A DNA stretch of 64,000 nucleotides from Pristionchus mayeri (taxonomy: Eukaryota; Nematoda; Chromadorea; Rhabditida; Neodiplogasteridae), in contig BTRK01000006.1 in NCBI GenBank assembly GCA_036245805.1, forward strand, positions 19,934,365-19,998,364. The letters run 5' to 3'. The number at the start of each line of letters is the position of its first letter. Position 1 is the stretch's first letter. Below the pieces are notes generated by a model. It was not told the DNA's origin and did no database searches. It saw only the letters and a list, made by a program, of their open reading frames with translations. A program made the translations under genes and the position numbers. This document shows, piece after piece, positions 57,631-64,000 of the stretch.

Positions 57631-60600
57631 CTCGACTAACGTAACACTCCTGTCCGACAGAGACCCAATCTATCTATTTCCATGACTGGACAAGACAACC
57701 ACGTATATTCTTCTCGTCTTGATTCTTTTGCTCTTACATCACCAATTTGCTCCACTGGAAGCCATAATTTCCCAATATTTGAACGGCCCCACCTACAAAA
57801 TCACCTACCTAATTCAAATTGCACTCATCAATTTCACCATCTCAAAATTCACAAGTGAACATTTCATCTTTATGTTCTATTTCGTATTTAGAAAAGATTT
57901 TAATAAAAAGTATACCAGATTATTTGGTCCTCTCTTCGCCAATTTTTATTGAACTGAAAGAGAATACTTTAAAAAAACATCACAGCTTCATCCTAACAAC
58001 AAGATTCATCAAGTTGGTTCAAATATGCGATTACTCATAAAATTCATTCGGAAAAGAACATGGACCGTTCAAATAATTTTTTCTTCATTACATTGATCGA
58101 ATTAACTGGCAAATCACCGTTCACTTTTTTGTTTGATAAACACCCTTGAAAATTAAGAAAAGATGATTGTCGATTCTTTCAGTATGGAGGAAACGTGCAA
58201 ATTTTCGAATTCAGAATTGCACAGAAACTTGCTGATAAGTATTTATTAGGAATATTTGCCGTCCTACGGATGTGAAGGCTGTGGGTTCATCATACACATG
58301 CTTGGTCCTTCCACCTCTTCCCTGTCTCATCCTCTATGCAAGTTGCGTGGAATCACGCGAGGTTCCATTCGCGCATTTATTCGCTTGCCAACGGAGGAAA
58401 ATCAATATTTTGCCAATTTCTACGCATTTTTCTAACACATCTTCTTTTCGTGACTAATCTTCCCTCCAGTGTTGCACATCAATTTTTGTTGGTGCCCTAA
58501 CGCACTTTCTTTGACCGCAATCTTTTTTCTCCTCTTCGGACTAAATTTAAAACTCATTGCATTCTATCCATATAAGCCGGATTGATGCAGAAGTAGGCAA
58601 CCTCCGTACTTTCACCAGAATGGCTACGTCCCCTCATCTCTTCTACCGGCGGTGGCACAACAATAACGGGAGGAGTCTCCCTCATTCGTATAATACAGGC
58701 TACTAATGGTGGCATGAATGTATCCAGTGTAGCCTCTCTCCCTCTCTGGTCGCCCCTTCTGGCAAAGCAAATGGGAGAGCAGAGGAAGCAACAAACTGCT
58801 CAAGAGGCTAAACAACTTTTGTAGCCCCAGACCCCTTCTCTTTCTACTTCTCATATTCTGTCGCACTGTCTGGCCGGCGAGAGCATGCAATTGAGAGAGG
58901 GTGTGTCGATCACTTCTGCAAGTTGGAGTTGCTGTTGTTTCCTTCCACCTGTCCTACCGCTTGCCACATGCTCCTCGCATGGCATTTTATGTATTTTTTA
59001 ATTATTATTTATTGTATTTTATTTGCATAAGCATTATTGAGCAACTATCATTGCAACAACAACCTCCGAAACTTGATCCCGCTCTGAAATTCATCGTTAC
59101 TGCTCGACCCGTTAAACTAACAAGATGATCAGCCCTTCCTCTCCTCGTTTTCCCCTCGTTGACCTACTCCCTACCGTATCCCTCCCTCTCCCTCCCCACA
59201 AGGATGATCTCATCACCATTATTCTGCGACCGCGGCGATTATTGCGGGCGCGGCGTAAAATTTTGTGTGTGCGCCGCGCGGATCTCGTCTGCGCTCTCTC
59301 GATTCCGCGTGCTCTCTCGCCTTCCTCTAGCCTTCCGCCCATGCTCACTCTCCTCCATGCGCACACTCTCTCGCGCACTCTAGCCTGTCTGCACTCTCTC
59401 AATCCGACCCGATCTCTCGTCGTCCTCCCGAGCCAGTTATGATAATCGTAGTTCGAGAGGACGGGGGAGCACCACCCTCCGCCTCTTCTTCGTCCGTTTA
59501 TGTTATATACGAGGACATCAGCAATGGAAGGAAGAGAGAGTGTGGGATACGGAGAGACTGCAGAGAAGGAGAGGGTGGAGGAAAGAGTGGGGGGATTGGA
59601 GAGACCGAGAAGGGGGATCGGGGGTGTTGTGTAAGCTCTCTCTCTCTCGCTCGCTCGAGCCAGCCTCCATTGTTTTGCGTGCATGTTCTCAATGTGAATT
59701 GCGAAATGTGGCTTGCTAAAGTGCGAAATTCTCAATGCTCTAACCCGATCACTTCTGAACTTGCCTTAATCCTATTCCATAATCATCCAAAAATTGGTAA
59801 AATCATTAGTCAACTGCACCTTCCTCGTCGTTTCAGAGTAGGCGAGTAGGCAGATTGCATGTTTCTCAGAAGTATTCCCCCATTCTGGGAGCATTCACCC
59901 GCGAAAATCGGCCCAGACACGACAAGTTTGTGTATTCCTGTAGCGCCCGTGGCTGTCTTAGCTCCGCTTGTAATCATGCATCAATCTGCCTATTCTGGGA
60001 CTATCGTCTACCAGAGAACTAGCAGATTTTGTGCGTAAAGAAAAAAAATGAATTTTAACGGAATATGTGATGGAGCTGCACATGATTAGCATAATATGCG
60101 GAAATTTGAAAGAATGCTAGATAAACGAACGAGTCCTCATCTTTTGCAGTCCTGAGTAGGTAAGTAGGACCTCCCATCTGCACTCAGACTGCGGCGCCCG
60201 GAAACACGAGAGCCCTTTTCTCCCTCCTTCCCAGCACTCCCCCCTCCCCCCTTCCACCCGCTACTCCCCCCGTACACATTATGTGGCCACGTTACGCATT
60301 TTTTGTTTAGATTCCACCCTCTTTGCAACAATTTCACACTCTTCCCGCAACTCGCAAAATGGAATTAGATGCACTTCAAATTTAGTAATTCGTGTTAGAT
60401 GTGAGCGTCCATCGCAAATCATCCTACGCATTTCTAGGAATCGTCCGAATGATTCGTGTTTTTCCGTACGATTCTATCTCATTTTATACTCCATTCGCAA
60501 GGTTTTTTTACAAACATTCCCGCATTTTCTCCACTGATCTCAGGATGATTGGTACTTTCGAAAACACGACTTTCAAATCCTTTGATCCTTCTCTCACCGT

Positions 60601-63600
60601 GACCTTTCCTGCTGCTCCCGACGCGGCATTCCGATCGATCTATACACTCGTCGCCCCACTCATCCAATGAATCACCCTCACACCCATCGACTCCCCGTTA
60701 CTGTTTGGCCCAAGCAGATTATCGGAATATTTTCGAAGCCTGAGTCACATTCGTTACTTAATTTCGTTCTTAATTTGTACAATAGAAAGTATTTTTATCA
60801 TCAGTACCCTCCATTCGAAATTTCCAAAGATCCGTTACTGTTAGGGCCACGGAGATTATCGGACATGACTCAACTTTATGCATATCCGGAATAGGCTTTT
60901 ATTTTGAAAAAGTTTCCATCATTTTCCTCGAATACCAGATTCGCAGAAACAGTTACTCAATATTTCCAAACTAGGAAATTCAAAGTGATAATTATATTCA
61001 TGGTAATGGTATCTTTTCAGATGCAAAGTGGATAATTTTCGTTATTTATTTCAATTTCCGCCTGCGAACGAAGCCTTTATTATTGAATTTATTAATTCGC
61101 ACAGTATTTCAGCCAATTCTGAAACGCATCCGAGCTGATTTCGTTCTGGTTCCATCTCAGAATCTCTCCCTCCTCCACTGCTCCTGAGATCTCTGCGCTC
61201 TCTCCTCTCCACCCACTCTCTCTTCCTCTCTGCACGACGAGAGAGTGTGTGAAACGAGGAGAGTTCCTACTCGCTTTCCTCCACATTATGCCTTGTCGTC
61301 GTTGTCGTTTGTCTCTCGTTTCTCTGCCACTCACTCTCTTCTCCACACTCTCTCGTTTCCCTTGCGGGCTCTCTGATTTTTCCGGTCCGCGGACCGCCGC
61401 AAGGCCCAGTCCAATTCCGCCCGCCCGATCGAGCGTATGCATACACTACTGCACATTCTTGCGCTCGCCTATCGTCGCTAAAGAGCGCAAGTCTGCGCGC
61501 ATTGATCCGGGCGTACCCACAAATTCTGCGAAGCACCGGAAGTTGGTTAGAGCGAGGATGCGCCACCGGAAACCCGCGTTGCTTCTCGTCTATTTTGAGG
61601 GCGGGGAGAGCTCCGCCCGCCCTCAAACACGCCGACTCCCAGATTTCCACACAAAAATATGCGCTGAGCTGCCGACGAGAGAGCACGCGAAAGTGAGAGA
61701 GCAGAGCGGAGACTGTCGTCGTTCCCTTTTACGATCATTTGTAGCGAAGAGCGTGGTTAGACGAGAGAGTGTGCGAAACGGGGAGAGAGAGAGGCTTCCG
61801 GGGGCCAGAGGCCGTAAATCGAAGAGCCGGCCGGGCAAATTTGCTCCGCGCCTAATTAGCGGATTTCGTGTTTCCGGCTAATGGACTTGTTGACGACGGC
61901 GGGGAGTGGCGGATGCTTTATTGGCTCTGCCTCTGCCAGTCATTAGACTCTCTCCAGCCAGTGCACTCTCTTCTCGGGCATACAGCTTATGAAGGTACAC
62001 GAAGGGCAGGAGGATGACGTCGCAAGAAATGACTCTCTTCATTCTCCGTGCTCTCTCACCGGGAGAGAACAGCGAGAGAGCACGCAGAATGAAGAGAGTC
62101 ATTTCTTGCGACGCCTTTCCTAATGTCGGGGATGATGTCAGCGCATTCTCTACTTGCTGTCTGTCGATGCGAATCGAATATTGAATAAAAGGGCAACCTC
62201 ATCTTTCTTTTGTTTGGTCAGCCAGAGATCATGTGGAATTTCGAAAATCATGACTCATAGTCTCACATCCTTGATCGTTTTTTCTAACCAATTACATTAA
62301 TTTATTGCATTCAGTTGCTTTTCAGCTTCGCTACAACATCGCGTGAATCCTTGAATTTATTGATTGTCACTTTTACACATTTCTGAACAAATCTATATAA
62401 ATTTGACTGGATGGACTGCTGCGATTTTAGCCGTTGTATTGCCTTGATAAATCTAATCTTTGATCTCGTCCGTTAGTCTCTGATGAGTGCAGCATGGCAG
62501 CAAGCTCATCCGGGCGTGTCTTCCCTCGGAAGGCAGAGGGGGGAGGGGGGGGGGGAGGGCTCGGAGATTCTTCCTCCCCCCTTGCTGACATTCTGCCTTC
62601 TGGGGCGCGAATTGCATTACGAGGCAGAGGGAGGCCGCTGATGCGCGCACTCGCCCGCCTTTTACTCTGCCCCGAGCTGTAGAAGCGAAATCAGCGGCCA
62701 TCGGCGCTAACGAGCGGAAGTCGGGCGGAGAATGCGGCTAGGCGCGTACTTAGAAAATCATTATTGATTATTTTCTCATAACTCGTGTTTCAATTTATTG
62801 TTTGAGCGTGTCCGTCTAAAGTTCTGGAGATTCTATTGAATTATGCATTGGCTATCTTATGTCTAGGTGCTCCTTTCTATCCTTGATGGAGAACGCGCGA
62901 GGGGGAGGGAGTGGTGAATGAAATTAGTAATTCAAGTAGTGACCCTCCTCCCTCATGGTTAATGTGCAGAATTAGCACTGGCCACTCTCGAATTACCGCG
63001 CCTTCCCTTGCCAGTGGAATTGAAGACATGCTATAACTCGATATGCGAGCTCACCGTCGGGCAAACTGCGCATAATGAACATCGCACATCTCCAAGCCTC
63101 CTTCCCTTGGTGGTCAGGCCTTTTCGAAACTGGACTAGCATGTTCAGGGGAGGGAGGGAGTGTGTAGAAGAGTGTCTCCCCATAGTGACCCCTCCCTCCC
63201 TCACTCGCTCGTTCCGCTCGTTACCTTGGGAAACGACTGCCGCCGTCGGTGCCGCGCACTTTGCTACGCTTTTTGCGACGCCTCCCTGTGAGCGTTTCGC
63301 TTTTTTGCAGACAAATGCGCGGCAGCGCGCGCACGAACTAAGCCAACACCCTCCTGGATGAATAGGCAATTGGCTGCGTCTCTCTGCTTTGCACACCATC
63401 TCGTCATCAGCAGCGGCGAGGGATCAGGGAGAATGGAGAGGCGCATGAAGGTGAATGGGGAGGGAGATGGGGACACGCCCCAGTGGTATTACTACTAGTA
63501 TGATCAAGCTGCTGAATTGTGAAGCGCCCTTTCCATTGACTTCCTCCTCCTTGTGCTCGTTTAGAATGTCGAGATTGCATTGTGGTTCCTCTAAAATGTG

Positions 63601-64000
63601 TGCGATATTTCGTGATTTTTCGATCTGTTCACATACTTGCGAGCCTAAAATCTGCTCGTTTCTTACCGATTAATATTCGATCTTTAGTCTGCGCACAAAA
63701 ATCTGAGCGTACCACCCATTCGCTACAGCTGAAGTAGCAAAAAGGCGTATAGACGGCTACAATATCGCCTCTCCTCGGCGGTATTTTGACCACCCATATC
63801 TCCCTCCTCCTCTCGCGAGCTCGACTGCTATACACCTGTTTGTGTAATTCCTCGCCCATTCTGCTGCCTTTTTCGACGATGAAAACCGCGCGACTAATAC
63901 AGTTGGTTTCCATTGGAGACGCCGAAAGTTCGGGCTGCAAGAAATTGGAGATCTCCGGAATTCCCGCCCTATCACTAAGTCGACATCTCAGGCAGTGTGC
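57631..64000. other. Gene-free, partly GC-rich stretch
   Basis: Long ORFs near 59100-59850 and 61250-61880 overlap in several frames on both strands and have arginine/serine-rich, low-complexity products, as expected of GC- or CT-rich non-coding DNA. I find no domain and no coherent exon chain. Visible structure: the GAGAGAG motif cluster, the hairpin at 62018, a G-run near 62540 and a CGCGGCGTAAAATTTTGTG-type inverted CG stretch near 59240-59280. A distant promoter or a poorly conserved gene cannot be excluded. Confidence 0.5.
62018..62113. repeat. 96-bp near-perfect hairpin (GAGA-type)
   Basis: Left arm CGTCGCAAGAAATGACTCTC continuing to GTGCTCTCTC, right arm its complement, 40 bp with a single mismatch, loop about 16 nt. 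Shares GACTCTCTTC..GCTCTCTC with the hairpin at 33267. Confidence 0.9.

Noticed and set aside
59112..59849. Long ORFs of 136-207 codons on both strands
   Set aside because: Low-complexity Arg/Ser/Leu-rich products overlapping in opposite strands in CT/GA-rich DNA; no domains or splice support.
61249..61881. 210-codon ORF on the plus strand
   Set aside because: GC-rich open frame with three competing frames on the other strand; product without recognisable motif.

Overview
This is eukaryotic DNA, most likely a rhabditid (clade V type) nematode. Genes are split by many short introns (about 40-80 nt) with TTTCAG-like acceptors. The gene content also fits: secreted class 3 lipase, CAP/SCP protein, small cysteine-rich secreted proteins, a very large EGF+CUB protein, and many TA-flanked fold-back elements. 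Species is not determinable from the sequence alone. All exon models are hand-read; I kept junctions where phase and domain sequence agreed.

Layout. 1-7810 is a 175-bp satellite array of about 44.6 units. From its edge to about 25.7 kb the minus strand carries one giant cubilin-like gene: about 4 EGF-like repeats, then about 12 CUB domains, with the end beyond the satellite not visible. Its introns are packed with transposons: a 2.3-kb fold-back (11384-13721) with a nested element, a 1.33-kb TA-flanked fold-back, and a short TTAA-flanked MITE with a tRNA-like core. A 5.5-kb PIF/Harbinger transposon (14204-19752) sits at the end of a CUB exon. It has DDE transposase and MADF genes converging from long terminal repeats that hold tandem leader-exon-like units.

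26.1-29.9 kb is a broken Jockey/CR1-type LINE. 30-38 kb is mostly repeats: the first of four small membrane-protein paralogs, a SINE/LINE remnant patch, two decayed copies of an SF1 helicase fragment, a 92-bp hairpin and three fold-backs. 38.9-57.6 kb is the gene-rich part: a 212-aa secreted orphan, a 97-aa secreted cysteine-rich (three-finger-like) protein, three more paralogs of the small membrane family, a damaged CAP gene, an ANGEL/CCR4-type nuclease gene, a class 3 lipase, and a 168-aa gene that shares promoter and first exon with the ANGEL gene in inverted orientation. Two mariner-type non-autonomous copies lie between. 57.6-64 kb has no gene I can support; it is pyrimidine/purine-rich with a recurring GAGAGAG motif and a second member of the hairpin family.

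The genes are not an operon or a pathway. The region shows local gene duplication (small membrane family, ANGEL 5' end) and heavy transposon traffic, including insertions that touch splice sites and exons.
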